Assembly: GCF_017812015.1 (NCBI RefSeq)
Contig: NZ_JADQTN010000002.1
Location: 558,001-622,000 of the forward strand
DNA length: 64,000 nucleotides
Source of the DNA: Pontixanthobacter sp. CEM42
Lineage (GTDB): Bacteria; Pseudomonadota; Alphaproteobacteria; Sphingomonadales; Sphingomonadaceae
Direction of reading: 5' to 3'
Shown: one piece after another, positions 1 to 9,571 of the stretch
Numbering within the stretch: position 1 is the first letter of the stretch
Layout: each line of letters begins with the position of its first letter
Notes under the pieces: model-generated
Database searches by the model: none
Seen by the model: the letters and a program-made list of their open reading frames with translations, nothing else
Told to the model about the DNA's origin: nothing
Position numbers and translations under genes: made by a program

Positions 1-1
1 C

Positions 2-2626
2 GATGAAAATCCCGAAATGGCTGACGCTGCGATCGAGCCGAAACAGCCGCCGGTTATTTACCGCAAAGACTACAAGCCCTTTCCTTGGCTGGTGCCGGCG
101 ACACGGTTGCACTTTGATCTGTGCGCCGAGCGCACGCGCATTACCGCAACATTGCAGGTTGAACGCAATCCGGCGGCGGATGCCTCGCCAACACTACTGC
201 TGAATGGCGATGGATTGACTCCACTGTCGGTTCGTGTGGATGGTGCAGAGGCCGATAAATGGGCGATGGATGGCGATAATTTGCAGCTGACCCTAACCGG
301 CGACGTGCATGAAATAGAGATCGTCACGGAAATCGATCCATCGGCGAACACGCAATTAATGGGCCTCTATGCCTCGAACGGAATGCTTTGCACGCAATGT
401 GAGGCGGAAGGGTTCCGTAGGATCACATTCTTCCCCGACCGGCCCGACGTTCTCTCGACCTATACTGTGACAATGACTGGCTCGAAGGCCGAATTTCCCG
501 TGCTGCTGTCGAACGGCAATAAGGCGGCTGAAGGCGAGAACGACGACGGCACACATTGGGCGGAATGGCATGATCCGTGGCCCAAACCGTCTTATCTGTT
601 TGCTTTGGTTGCCGGCGATCTGGTCGTGAACACAGACAGTTTTATCACCATGTCTGGCAAGAAAGTCGATTTGGCGATTTATGTCCGTGACGGCGATTTG
701 GATCGTACCGGCCATGCGATGCGCTCACTCATCAAATCGATGGAATGGGACGAGCAGACCTTCGGGCGCGAATATGATCTCGATGTGTTCAACATCGTTG
801 CGGTTAGTGATTTCAATATGGGGGCCATGGAGAATAAAGGCCTGAATGTCTTCAACACCAAATATGTGTTGGCCGACCCGGAAACAGCGACCGATGGTGA
901 CTTTGACGGCGTCGAAGGCGTTATTGCGCATGAGTATTTTCACAATTGGTCGGGCAACCGGATCACTTGTCAGGACTGGTTCCAACTGAGCTTGAAAGAG
1001 GGCTTTACCGTTCTGCGCGACCAGCTGTTCAGTCAGGATATGCAAGGCGAGGCGGTAAAACGGATTGAGGATGTGCGGATCTTGCGGTCGGCACAGTTTC
1101 CCGAAGATTCGGGTCCGCTCGCGCATCCGATCCGGCCTGACAGCTTTCGTGAAATCTCCAATTTCTACACCGCGACGGTTTACAACAAGGGCGCGGAAGT
1201 CATCCGGATGATGCGCACAATGTGCGGTCCAGAGGCGTTTCGTAAGGGCACGGACCTGTATTTCGATCGCCACGATGGTGAGGCTGCGACATGCGAGGAC
1301 TTCATCGCTGCGATGGAAGATGGCGCGGGTCTCGATCTGAAGCAATTTCGCCTGTGGTATTCGCAAGCGGGCACACCCAAGGTCGTTGTCGATCTGGCGC
1401 ATCAAGGCACAATTGCGACGCTGACCTTGCGGCAAACTGTTCCCGCGACACCGGATCGGCCGGGCAAGAAGCCGATGCCGATTCCCGTCAAGATCGCTTT
1501 GTTCGATCGCAACACTGGCGCACATGCTGGCGAGCAATTGATTGTTCTGAAAACCGAAGAGCAGAGCTTCGACTTTGATGGCTTTGCCGGTAAGCCGGTC
1601 CTCTCGATCAATCGCGGTTTCTCTGCTCCGGTTACAATCGAACGCGAGATTGCCGATGAGGATCTGGTGTTCCTCGCCGCCAAGGATGATGATCCGTTCG
1701 CGCGCTATGAGGCGATGCAGGATCTTGTCGTCGGACATTTGACTACGGCATCCGGCAATGGCTTGGATGATGTATCGCGTGAAGCGGGACGCCTGGCAAT
1801 CGCGCGAGCGTTCGAGGCGGTCCTGACCGACGAAACGCTCGACGATTCGATGCGCGGTGAGTTGATGATGCTTCCGGGGCTGACCTATTTGATGGAGCAG
1901 CAATTGGTTGCTGATCCGTCGCGTATTCATGCGGAGCGCGAGGGATTGAAGGCGTGGCTGGGCGCCCGTTTTGAGGAACGGCTTGCCACCTTACATCAGC
2001 GGCTTGCCGACGTGCCTTACGATCAAGAGGCTGCTTCGCGCGGCGCGCGGAAAGTTAAAACACAGGCGTTGGTTTATCTGGCGGCTGGCAATCCGGGGTG
2101 TGCTTCGAAAATGGCTGCGGCACAATATGACGCGGCGGACAATATGACCGATCGTCAAGGCGCCTTGATGGTGCTCACCGGCCTCGGCACTGCCGCGCGG
2201 ACGGACAAGCTGATCCATTTCCACCGGCGCTATGCTAATAATGAGCTAGTGGTCGACAAATGGTTTGCGCTGCAGGCGTCTTCGCTTCATCCGAACGCGA
2301 TTGAACATGTAAAGGCGCTGGCGGAGCATAAGGATTTCACCATCCGCAATCCGAACCGAGTGCGCTCCCTTTACATGGCGTTTGCAGCCAATCCGCATGC
2401 TTTCCACGCCGCTAATGGCGAGGGGTATCGCTTGATTGCTGACCTCATTCTGGAACTTGATCCTATCAATCCGCAAACGGCTGCGCGCTTTGTCCCGCCG
2501 TTGGGGCGTTGGCGCAGGATCGAGCCCGCGCGGGCAGCAATGATGCGCGGCGAGCTCGAGCGAATAAAGGCCGCCGACAATCTCTCGCGCGATACGTTTG
2601 AACAGGTCACCCGATCCCTTGGCTGA
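2..2626 (+). CDS. pepN: Aminopeptidase N, M1 zinc metallopeptidase (5' end probably outside window)
   Basis: Cleaves N-terminal amino acids from peptides in the cytoplasm. Counting from the first in-frame ATG at 17, the family GAMEN substrate-binding motif is at residues 269-273, the HEYFH zinc motif at 305-309, and the third zinc ligand is E328 in LKEG, the normal HExxH-18-E spacing. About 870 residues matches the E. coli-type PepN length, so all domains are present. The reading frame stays open to the left edge (DENPE precedes the ATG at 17), and relatives have a few more N-terminal residues as I remember them, so the true start is probably just outside the window. The 3' end overlaps pgeF. 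Family assignment is firm; only the start is uncertain. Confidence 0.95.
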   Translation, partial: DENPEMADAAIEPKQPPVIYRKDYKPFPWLVPATRLHFDLCAERTRITATLQVERNPAADASPTLLLNGDGLTPLSVRVDGAEADKWAMDGDNLQLTLTGDVHEIEIVTEIDPSANTQLMGLYASNGMLCTQCEAEGFRRITFFPDRPDVLSTYTVTMTGSKAEFPVLLSNGNKAAEGENDDGTHWAEWHDPWPKPSYLFALVAGDLVVNTDSFITMSGKKVDLAIYVRDGDLDRTGHAMRSLIKSMEWDEQTFGREYDLDVFNIVAVSDFNMGAMENKGLNVFNTKYVLADPETATDGDFDGVEGVIAHEYFHNWSGNRITCQDWFQLSLKEGFTVLRDQLFSQDMQGEAVKRIEDVRILRSAQFPEDSGPLAHPIRPDSFREISNFYTATVYNKGAEVIRMMRTMCGPEAFRKGTDLYFDRHDGEAATCEDFIAAMEDGAGLDLKQFRLWYSQAGTPKVVVDLAHQGTIATLTLRQTVPATPDRPGKKPMPIPVKIALFDRNTGAHAGEQLIVLKTEEQSFDFDGFAGKPVLSINRGFSAPVTIEREIADEDLVFLAAKDDDPFARYEAMQDLVVGHLTTASGNGLDDVSREAGRLAIARAFEAVLTDETLDDSMRGELMMLPGLTYLMEQQLVADPSRIHAEREGLKAWLGARFEERLATLHQRLADVPYDQEAASRGARKVKTQALVYLAAGNPGCASKMAAAQYDAADNMTDRQGALMVLTGLGTAARTDKLIHFHRRYANNELVVDKWFALQASSLHPNAIEHVKALAEHKDFTIRNPNRVRSLYMAFAANPHAFHAANGEGYRLIADLILELDPINPQTAARFVPPLGRWRRIEPARAAMMRGELERIKAADNLSRDTFEQVTRSLG

Positions 2627-3377
2627 GGTCGATGTCGTTCGCGCGGGGTGCCTAGAAGGAATCGCACACGGCTTTCTGGGTCGCCAAGGCGGTGTTTCGA
2701 CCGGCGCGATTGCTGGCTTAAATGTCGGCGTCGGGGCTGATGACGATGACGCTGCGGTCACAGAGAATCGGAAACGCGCGGTCGCCGCAGTTTTACCCGA
2801 TGCTAAGCTGGTATCGCTCTATCAAGTACATTCGCCAACGGCGGTCATCGTAAACCAACCTTGGGACTTTGCCGAGCGCCCTAAAGCTGACGCTGTCGTC
2901 ACAAAGACGCCAGGACTATTGCTCGGTATCGTAACCGCAGACTGTGCACCCGTCCTGTTCGCTGATCACGAAGCGAGAGTCATCGGAGCGGCCCATGCGG
3001 GTTGGCGTGGCGCGCATAGTGGCGTGATAGAAGCCACAATTGAGGCGATGGCGGGCTTGGGTGCCAAGGCCGGTCGAATCTGCGCTTCTATTGGCCCATG
3101 CATCTCCCAAGCGAGCTACGAAGTCGATGACGGTTTTCGTGCACAATTCTCGGCCGCAGATGACCAATTCTTCGAGCCAGGGAAACGGGGGCATCACCAA
3201 TTTGATCTAGAAGCCTATGTTGCTTCACGGCTCGCGGAGGCCGGTGTCCGCGTGATCGAACCACTCGGGTTGGACACATACTCCAACGAAGAACGATACT
3301 ATTCCTTCCGGCGTGCCACGCATCGCGATGAGTTGACCTACGGTCGGCAGTTCAGCTTGATCGGCATAGCTGAATAG
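2598..3377 (+). CDS. pgeF: Laccase-domain / YfiH-family purine nucleoside phosphorylase-like protein
   Basis: Member of the multicopper-oxidase-like YfiH/PgeF family. Members have been described as polyphenol oxidases, as purine nucleoside phosphorylases, and as editing enzymes in peptidoglycan synthesis. Numbering from the TTG at 2598, the three family zinc ligands are visible: H78 in YQVHSP, C116 in TADCAP and H133 in AAHAGWRG. Length (259 aa) is typical. The TTG at 2598 overlaps pepN by 29 nt; another TTG at 2619 would reduce this to 8 nt and is at least as plausible. The overlap suggests translational coupling with pepN. The family is clear; which activity matters in the cell is not decided by sequence. 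Confidence 0.88.
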   Translation: MNRSPDPLAEVDVVRAGCLEGIAHGFLGRQGGVSTGAIAGLNVGVGADDDDAAVTENRKRAVAAVLPDAKLVSLYQVHSPTAVIVNQPWDFAERPKADAVVTKTPGLLLGIVTADCAPVLFADHEARVIGAAHAGWRGAHSGVIEATIEAMAGLGAKAGRICASIGPCISQASYEVDDGFRAQFSAADDQFFEPGKRGHHQFDLEAYVASRLAEAGVRVIEPLGLDTYSNEERYYSFRRATHRDELTYGRQFSLIGIAE

Positions 3378-3599
3378 CGCGCGCGTTGCATTCATTGCGC
3401 GAAACTGAATAGATAGTGCCAAAAAGGCAGTTGGCAGGGCGGCCAATCACCGCTATCAGCGCGCCCAAACCGGCGTTAGCGGGCTGCCTTTGCGCATTCG
3501 CTATCTGACCGTGAAACGGGGCTATTTTCGTGGAGCGGGCTGGTAATTCAGTATTTGCGCGGCATTCGGTGCGGCGCAGTTGCAGGGCAAGGTAAGCGA

Positions 3600-4175
3600 A
3601 TGGCTGATACGACTGGCACAGCGACCCCCGATACCGCCATGGATCATGGCGAAGATGGTGTCCGGCGGCGTGACTTTATCAATATCGCTGCGGTAAGTGC
3701 GGCAGGCGTTGGTGGCGCTTCGGTTCTGATTCCTTTGATAAGCCAAATGGCTCCGTCGCAAGATGTGCTCGCTGAAAGCAGCACTGAAGTCGATGTGAGC
3801 GCGATTGAGCCGGGCCAGGCGATCAAAGCAATTTTCCGCAAGCAGCCATTGTTCGTGAAACGTCTGACCGATGAAGAAATCGAGGCGGCTAACGCAGTTG
3901 CTGTCGATAGTCTCCGCGATGCGCAGTCGCTCAATGATCGCACGCTAGAGGGCCATCGCGATATTCTGGTGACGATGGGCGTCTGTACTCACCTTGGTTG
4001 TGTGCCTTTGGGCGCTGCTGAAGGTGAAGTTAAGGGTGAATATGGCGGCTATTTCTGCCCATGCCATGGTTCCCACTACGACACGGCTGGCCGCATCCGC
4101 AAAGGACCTGCACCGACCAACCTCGAAGTGCCGGAATATGCATTCACCTCTGAAACCGTCATCCAAGTCGGGTAA
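3600..4175 (+). CDS. petA: Ubiquinol-cytochrome c reductase iron-sulfur subunit (Rieske)
   Basis: Rieske [2Fe-2S] subunit of the respiratory bc1 complex, passing electrons from ubiquinol to cytochrome c1. From the ATG at 3600 the protein has 191 residues. A twin-arginine-like RRRDF at 22-26 precedes a single hydrophobic anchor of about 20 residues, as expected for a Tat-exported, membrane-tethered subunit. The cluster ligands lie in CTHLGC (129-134) and CPCHGS (153-158). I chose 3600 over a TTG at 3555 because an AAGG ribosome-binding sequence lies just upstream and the longer head adds nothing recognisable. First gene of petABC; petB follows after 17 nt. Confidence 0.96.
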   Translation: MADTTGTATPDTAMDHGEDGVRRRDFINIAAVSAAGVGGASVLIPLISQMAPSQDVLAESSTEVDVSAIEPGQAIKAIFRKQPLFVKRLTDEEIEAANAVAVDSLRDAQSLNDRTLEGHRDILVTMGVCTHLGCVPLGAAEGEVKGEYGGYFCPCHGSHYDTAGRIRKGPAPTNLEVPEYAFTSETVIQVG

Positions 4176-4192
4176 GTGAGAAGAGAAACGAT

Positions 4193-5485
4193 ATGAGTTT
4201 TCCCTGGGCCCGCGAATATCAGCCAACCAATGGCTTGATGAAATTCTTTGACGAGAAGCTTCCGCTTCCCCGTCTGGTCTACAACGCAGTCGGTGCTGGT
4301 TATCCGGTTCCGCGTAACCTCAGCTATTTCTGGAATTTCGGCGTTCTCGCCGGTTTCTTCCTGATGGTCCAGATCGTCACCGGCGTTGTGCTGGCGATGC
4401 ATTATGCGGCCAATTCGGAAGTGGCCTTCTTCCAGGTCGAGCACATTATGCGCGACGTGAACTGGGGTTGGCTGATGCGCTACGCGCATGCCAATGGCGC
4501 GCACTTCTTCTTCATTGTGGTTTACTTCCACATCTTCCGCGGACTGTTCTACAGTTCGTATAAAGCGCCGCGTGAGATGATCTGGCTGCTGGGTGTGGTT
4601 ATCTTCCTGCTAATGATGGCAACCGCCTTCATGGGCTATGTGCTGCCTTGGGGCCAAATGAGCTTCTGGGGCGCGAAGGTTATTACCGGACTATTCGGGG
4701 CTATCCCGCTGGTTGGTGAGCCGCTGCAGGTGTGGCTGGTCGGCGGTTATGCGCCCGACAATGCTGCCCTGAACCGCTTCTTCAGCCTTCACTTCTTGCT
4801 GCCATTCGTGATCCTGGGCGTCGTGATCCTGCACGTGTGGGCACTGCACATCCCGGGTTCCTCGAACCCCACCGGTGTCGAAGTGAAGAAAGAAAGCGAT
4901 ACACTGCCTTTCCACCCGTATTACACTGCGAAGGATGGTTTCGGACTGGGCGTCGCGCTCATCCTCTATCTCGGTCTCGTGTTCTTCCTGCCGAACATTC
5001 TGGGTCACCCCGATAACTATATCGAGGCTAACCCGCTGGCGACGCCGGCGCATATTCTGCCCGAATGGTACTTCTTCCCGTTCTACGCGATCCTGCGTGC
5101 GTTCACTGTGGACTTCATCCTGTCGGCCAAGCTTTGGGGCGTCCTCGCAATGTTCGCGTCGATCCTGGTATGGTTCTTCCTGCCATGGCTTGATAAATCG
5201 CCGGTACGCTCGGGCCATTATCGCCCGATGTTCCGCAAGTTCTTCTGGTTCGGCCTGATCCCGTGCATGGTTGTGCTGTTCATTTGTGGCGGCGCGCCGG
5301 CTGAAGAGCCCTATGTGATGCTCAGCCAGATCGCGACTGCATATTACTTCCTGCACTTCCTAGTGTTCCTGCCGCTGATTTCTTCGATCGAGAAGCCCGA
5401 GCCGCTTCCTTATTCGATTACAGAAGCGGTCTTGGGAACCGACGAAGACGCCAAGCTACCCGCATCCGATGCGGCCAAGGCCTGA
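4193..5485 (+). CDS. petB: Ubiquinol-cytochrome c reductase cytochrome b subunit
   Basis: Di-heme membrane core of the bc1 complex, with the quinol-oxidising and quinone-reducing sites. The 430-residue protein has the expected series of hydrophobic helices. Histidine-rich helices (for example LAMHYAANSE and MRYAHANGAHFFF near the N-terminus, and LHFLLPF with VILHVWALH in the middle) supply the heme ligands. The quinol-site signature PEWYF is at residues 290-294. It sits between petA and petC with gaps of 17 and 21 nt, so the three are surely co-transcribed. Length is usual for alphaproteobacterial cytochrome b. Confidence 0.97.
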   Translation: MSFPWAREYQPTNGLMKFFDEKLPLPRLVYNAVGAGYPVPRNLSYFWNFGVLAGFFLMVQIVTGVVLAMHYAANSEVAFFQVEHIMRDVNWGWLMRYAHANGAHFFFIVVYFHIFRGLFYSSYKAPREMIWLLGVVIFLLMMATAFMGYVLPWGQMSFWGAKVITGLFGAIPLVGEPLQVWLVGGYAPDNAALNRFFSLHFLLPFVILGVVILHVWALHIPGSSNPTGVEVKKESDTLPFHPYYTAKDGFGLGVALILYLGLVFFLPNILGHPDNYIEANPLATPAHILPEWYFFPFYAILRAFTVDFILSAKLWGVLAMFASILVWFFLPWLDKSPVRSGHYRPMFRKFFWFGLIPCMVVLFICGGAPAEEPYVMLSQIATAYYFLHFLVFLPLISSIEKPEPLPYSITEAVLGTDEDAKLPASDAAKA

Positions 5486-5506
5486 GGACGAGAGAGAGAA
5501 CAGATC

Positions 5507-6355
5507 ATGATCCGTATTGGTGGTTTCTTAATCGGCATCGGCTTCACTGTCGTCGTCCTGTGGTCCTTCGCTGTTGGCGCGTATAATTTCGCGACCGAAG
5601 AGAAGGTGGGCGCAGCCGAGTATGAATTTCATAAAAAACCGAAGGACGTCTCTTTCGAGCATGACGGCGCCTTTGGTAAGTGGGATACTGCGCAATTGCA
5701 GCGTGGCTATCAGGTGTACAAAGAGGTCTGTGCCGCTTGTCACTCGCTGAAATTCGTTGCGTTCCGCGATCTCGCAGATCTCGGTTACAATGAAGATGAA
5801 GTGAAAGCTCTGGCAGCTGAGTGGACCGTACCGGGTATCGATCAGGACACTGGCGAAGCGATTACGCGTCCGGGCACTCCGGTTGATTATTTCCCATCGC
5901 CATATCCGAATGACATCGCGGCTGCGGCAGGCAATAACAATGCAATCCCGCCGGACCTTTCTCTGATGACCAAGGCTCGTGCTAACGGCACTGCCTATGT
6001 CTACTCTCTGCTCACCGGGTACGGTGAACCATCAGAAGAGCTGAAAGCAAAGTACCCCGATTTCTCGACCCCTCCGGGCCTGAGCTTCAACGAGTACTTC
6101 CCTAATCTCAATCTCGCGATGGCGCAGCCAATCGTGATTGACGATCAAGTCACCTACGCAGATGGCACGGCGGCGACCGTGGATCAGATGTCGAAAGACG
6201 TATCCGCGTTCCTTGCTTGGACCGCTGAGCCGACTTTGATTGAACGCAAGCAAAGTGGTTGGCCTGTTTTGGGCTTCCTGCTGTTCGCGACGATCCTCGC
6301 TTTCTTTGCCAAGAAACAGATCTGGTCGGCTGCGAAGCCTAAGAAGGCCGAGTAA
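5507..6355 (+). CDS. petC: Cytochrome c1
   Basis: Heme c subunit of the bc1 complex, accepting electrons from the Rieske protein and passing them to soluble or membrane cytochrome c. An N-terminal hydrophobic segment acts as export signal. The heme-binding CAACH is at residues 75-79, and a likely axial methionine lies in NLNLAMAQP. A C-terminal hydrophobic helix (GFLLFATILAFF) followed by lysines anchors the protein. Length 282 aa. Last gene of petABC; a strong terminator hairpin begins about 30 nt after the stop, closing the operon. Confidence 0.96.
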   Translation: MIRIGGFLIGIGFTVVVLWSFAVGAYNFATEEKVGAAEYEFHKKPKDVSFEHDGAFGKWDTAQLQRGYQVYKEVCAACHSLKFVAFRDLADLGYNEDEVKALAAEWTVPGIDQDTGEAITRPGTPVDYFPSPYPNDIAAAAGNNNAIPPDLSLMTKARANGTAYVYSLLTGYGEPSEELKAKYPDFSTPPGLSFNEYFPNLNLAMAQPIVIDDQVTYADGTAATVDQMSKDVSAFLAWTAEPTLIERKQSGWPVLGFLLFATILAFFAKKQIWSAAKPKKAE

Positions 6356-6384
6356 CGATCACATCGACTCATATGAACACCATC

Positions 6385-6418
6385 CGCCCCGCGCATCCAC
6401 TCGATGCGCGGGGCGTTT
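6385..6418 (+). terminator. Intrinsic terminator of petABC
   Basis: A perfect 12-bp stem (6385-6396 with 6404-6415), almost all G-C, closes a 7-nt loop and is followed by TTTCGTTTG. It lies between petC and apt and would separate the two transcripts. Confidence 0.85.
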
Positions 6419-6434
6419 CGTTTGAGGTATACGC

Positions 6435-6971
6435 ATGACACCTGATGCATTGAAAGAACTGGTCCGTACGGTCCCAGACTTTCCGGAGGCCGGGATCCAG
6501 TTCCGTGATATTACGACGTTGATCGGTAATGGTCCCGGATTGGCGGCAACAGTCAATTATCTGGTCGAGATGGCTCGAAATGCCGGGGCGGAAGCAATTG
6601 CGGGGATGGAAGCACGCGGCTTTATCTTCGGCGCCGCTGTCGCGGTCGAACTGGAGCTGCCTTTCATCCCGGTGCGTAAGCCGGGCAAGCTTCCGGTAGA
6701 CACTATTGGCGTCGATTATGCGCTCGAATACGGCACTGACCGGTTGGAGATCGACCCCACATCGATCGCTGATGGTCAGAGAATTGTGATCGTTGATGAT
6801 CTGATTGCGACTGGCGGAACGGCGCAGGCGGCGGTGCAATTGCTGCGTATGGCCGGCGGTAAAGTCGATGATGCCTTATTTGTGATCGACCTGCCCGACT
6901 TGGGCGGCGCGGCAAAGCTCGCGGGAGCGGATGTGAGCGTGTCGGCTCTGATGCAATTCGGAGGTGATTGA
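6435..6971 (+). CDS. apt: Adenine phosphoribosyltransferase
   Basis: Purine salvage enzyme converting adenine and PRPP to AMP in the cytoplasm. The 178-residue protein carries the type I phosphoribosyltransferase PRPP loop VIVDDLIATGGT (about 118-129, acidic pair D121-D122). The N-terminal half has the adenine-enzyme features FPEAGIQFRDIT and GMEARGFIFG. Length is standard. It starts just past the petABC terminator, so it should have its own promoter; none is obvious to me. Confidence 0.96.
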   Translation: MTPDALKELVRTVPDFPEAGIQFRDITTLIGNGPGLAATVNYLVEMARNAGAEAIAGMEARGFIFGAAVAVELELPFIPVRKPGKLPVDTIGVDYALEYGTDRLEIDPTSIADGQRIVIVDDLIATGGTAQAAVQLLRMAGGKVDDALFVIDLPDLGGAAKLAGADVSVSALMQFGGD

Positions 6972-7061
6972 TTTCTATAAAGAATTGACTCGCTTTCGAG
7001 ATAGGAATCGCCGCATAAGCATTAGCCGAGTGAATGAAGCTTTGGCGGGGACCTGCATGTA

Positions 7062-8945
7062 ATGGAAGAACAGGCATTAGTCATCGCGCTGGTGGGCGTT
7101 TTGGGAATCGGGGCGCAATGGCTTGCGTGGCGAACCGGATGGCCTGCGATTGTGCTTATGCTCGCCGCGGGTTTCTTGGCCGGTCCGGTTGCCGCGTTGG
7201 TATTCGGGTCTCCGCTATTCAACCCCGAGCAAACATTCGGTGACCTTCTTGAACCAATGGTCGCGATCGGCGTTGCTCTGATTCTTTTTGAAGGCGGGCT
7301 TAGCCTAGATTACCGCGAGCTGCGCCACGCGGGCGATGGTGTCTGGCGGCTGGTTATCTTCGGTGTGCCTATCGGTTGGGCTTTGGGAAGTGCGGCTGGC
7401 TGGGCTGCAGGCCTGGTCTGGCCCGTCGCGATCCTGTTTGGCGGCATTCTTGTGGTCACAGGTCCGACCGTAGTGATGCCGCTCCTCAGGCAATCTTCGG
7501 TGCAAACACGCCCGGCTGCGATCCTGAAATGGGAAGCCATTGTTAATGATCCGATCGGTGCATTATGTGCCGTGATCGCGTTCGAATATTTCCGTATGAT
7601 TAGCGAGCGTCCAGGCGCGACATTGTTCGAAGTTGTTCCGCCAATGATTTTCGCGGCCATTATCGCAGGGCTTCTTGGCTATGCAGCGGCCAAGGCTATC
7701 GCATGGGCGTTCCCGCGCGGTGCGATTCCGGAATATCTCAAAGTGCCAGTCCTGCTCACAACAGTGGTTGCGGTGTTCGTCCTGTCGAACAAGATCGAGC
7801 ATGAGGCGGGTCTGGTCGCCGTCACTGTTATGGGCATCGCTCTCGCCAATATGCATGTGTCGAGCCTGCGCAGCATTCACCCGTTCAAGCAAAACATCGC
7901 GGTTCTGCTGGTGTCTGGCATCTTCATCCTGTTGTCGTCCTCGCTTTCGATTGACGATCTCGCTTATATCGACCCGCGTGTGAATCCGGGCTTTATCCTG
8001 TTCTTGCTTGGTCTGCTGTTTGTGGTTCGCCCCGCCACAATCTTGCTCAGCCTAGCGTTCAGTTCAGTGCCTTGGAACGAGCGGCTTTTCCTTGCGTGGA
8101 TCGCTCCGCGCGGGATCGTGCTGGTGGCGATCTGCGGCCTGTTTGCGCTGCGTTTGACCGAGCTTGGCTATGCTGATGGTAACATTCTGATCGGCCTGAG
8201 CTTCGCAGTGGTTGTCACGACAATTATTGCACACGGCTTTACAATCGATCTGGTTGCCCGCTGGTTGAAAGTGAAAGGCGATACGCGGCCCGGCCTTCTG
8301 ATTGTCGGCAGCACGCCGTGGAGCATTGCGCTCGCTGAACATATGGTCGTCCTCAAAACGCCGGTGATGATTGTTGATCCAAGCTGGCAACGACTCGGAG
8401 CGGCGCGCAAAGCCGGGCTGCCATTCTATCATGGTGAAATTCTGAACGAGGCAACCGAACATAATCTCGATCTTGCGCCGTATCAGGTGCTGGTCGCAGC
8501 TACCGATAATGAGGCCTACAATACGCTGGTTTGCAACGAGTTCGCACATGAGATCGGACGAGATTCGGTTTACCAGTTGGGCGCGTCGACGGCTGAAGAT
8601 GACAAGCACGCAATACCCCCATCACTTCGTGGCCGCGCATTGTTTGAGGCAGGCTTCGGCATGTCCGACGTGATCGAGCGGAGCCAACAGGGGTGGATTT
8701 TCCGTAAGACGACGCTGTCTGACGAGTTTGACTTCGAAGACGCGCAGGCAAAGCTGCCGGAGGCGGCGCATATGCTTTTGCTGCTGCGTGAAAATGGCCG
8801 GATGCGTTTCTTCACCCACGCCGTGAAACCAGAGCCGCGTGCAGGCGATACGATCATTACTTTCTCGCCTCCGAAGGCGAAATCACCCGAGGAAGTGGCT
8901 GCTCGCAAAGCGGAGCGTACCACTGGAAAGGTGCAACCGACATGA
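7062..8945 (+). CDS. Cation:proton antiporter (CPA1/NhaP type) with C-terminal TrkA-N/RCK domain
   Basis: Integral membrane exchanger, probably Na+ or K+ for protons, serving pH and ion homeostasis. Residues 1 to about 395 are a run of roughly a dozen hydrophobic helices with antiporter-like features (LFEGGLSLD, VVTGPTVVMPLLR, IAPRGIVL). From about residue 408 a Rossmann-like RCK segment begins (LLIVGSTPWSIALAEHM, then VLVAATDNEAYN), which in relatives binds nucleotide and gates transport. The next gene overlaps it by 4 nt, so they form a two-gene operon. Ion specificity cannot be read from sequence. Confidence 0.88.
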   Translation: MEEQALVIALVGVLGIGAQWLAWRTGWPAIVLMLAAGFLAGPVAALVFGSPLFNPEQTFGDLLEPMVAIGVALILFEGGLSLDYRELRHAGDGVWRLVIFGVPIGWALGSAAGWAAGLVWPVAILFGGILVVTGPTVVMPLLRQSSVQTRPAAILKWEAIVNDPIGALCAVIAFEYFRMISERPGATLFEVVPPMIFAAIIAGLLGYAAAKAIAWAFPRGAIPEYLKVPVLLTTVVAVFVLSNKIEHEAGLVAVTVMGIALANMHVSSLRSIHPFKQNIAVLLVSGIFILLSSSLSIDDLAYIDPRVNPGFILFLLGLLFVVRPATILLSLAFSSVPWNERLFLAWIAPRGIVLVAICGLFALRLTELGYADGNILIGLSFAVVVTTIIAHGFTIDLVARWLKVKGDTRPGLLIVGSTPWSIALAEHMVVLKTPVMIVDPSWQRLGAARKAGLPFYHGEILNEATEHNLDLAPYQVLVAATDNEAYNTLVCNEFAHEIGRDSVYQLGASTAEDDKHAIPPSLRGRALFEAGFGMSDVIERSQQGWIFRKTTLSDEFDFEDAQAKLPEAAHMLLLLRENGRMRFFTHAVKPEPRAGDTIITFSPPKAKSPEEVAARKAERTTGKVQPT

Positions 8946-9571
8946 GGACGATGACCATGACTTACCGGGCCCCGCTGGCGATCACGCTCGCCCTTGCTTT
9001 GGCGGCATGCACTAGCGAACCAGCCGAGCCGGAGCCCGAACCGCTGCCAACGGCAACGATTGGCGAGACACCCGTTCCAGAAGAATCGGAAGGGGTGTCG
9101 ATCATCCGTGAAGATTCCGATGTGGCGCAAGAGATCATCAGGCTGCAGCCTTTGGAAACGCGCATATCCTTCGATCAGGGAGGATCAGATCTGAGCGGTA
9201 CGGCAATTGCCGAGTTGGAGGCGGTTCTCGAAACACGCCAGTTCAAGGCAGGGGGAGCGATCGTTCTTAGCGGGCATACCGACACAAAGGGTACCGACGC
9301 AGCCAATATGCGTGCTGCGCAGAACCGTGCAGAAGCTGTGCGTGATTGGCTGGTTGCAAAGAACGTTCCGCTAAGCCGTATCACTGTCATCGCTATCGGT
9401 GAGCAGAACCCAGCGCGGCCGAATGCAAGGCCGGACGGTTCACCCGATGAAGAGGGCCGGGCATTCAATCGCCGTGTCGATGTGGTTATTACTGTCCCTG
9501 CTGAGCTGGCTGGACCCAATCCTGAGGATGAAGCGCCCACGCTGGTCGAGCAGGTTTCCACCGAAGACTAG
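8942..9571 (+). CDS. OmpA-family lipoprotein
   Basis: Probable outer-membrane lipoprotein that binds peptidoglycan. The N-terminus has a signal sequence ending in the lipobox LAAC, with C23 as the lipidated residue. A Glu/Pro-rich spacer (AEPEPEPLP) follows, then a C-terminal OmpA/MotB domain (about 75-190) with the diaminopimelate-binding signature LSGHTDTKGTDAAN. Length 209 aa. It overlaps the antiporter gene by 4 nt (ATGA), implying translational coupling, and converges with cysQ (4-nt overlap at the 3' ends). The functional link to the antiporter is unknown. Confidence 0.88.
   Translation: MRTMTMTYRAPLAITLALALAACTSEPAEPEPEPLPTATIGETPVPEESEGVSIIREDSDVAQEIIRLQPLETRISFDQGGSDLSGTAIAELEAVLETRQFKAGGAIVLSGHTDTKGTDAANMRAAQNRAEAVRDWLVAKNVPLSRITVIAIGEQNPARPNARPDGSPDEEGRAFNRRVDVVITVPAELAGPNPEDEAPTLVEQVSTED

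Noticed and set aside
725-1930. 401-codon minus-strand open frame inside pepN
   Set aside because: It is antisense to a well-supported M1 aminopeptidase with all its motifs; the product has no recognisable domain.
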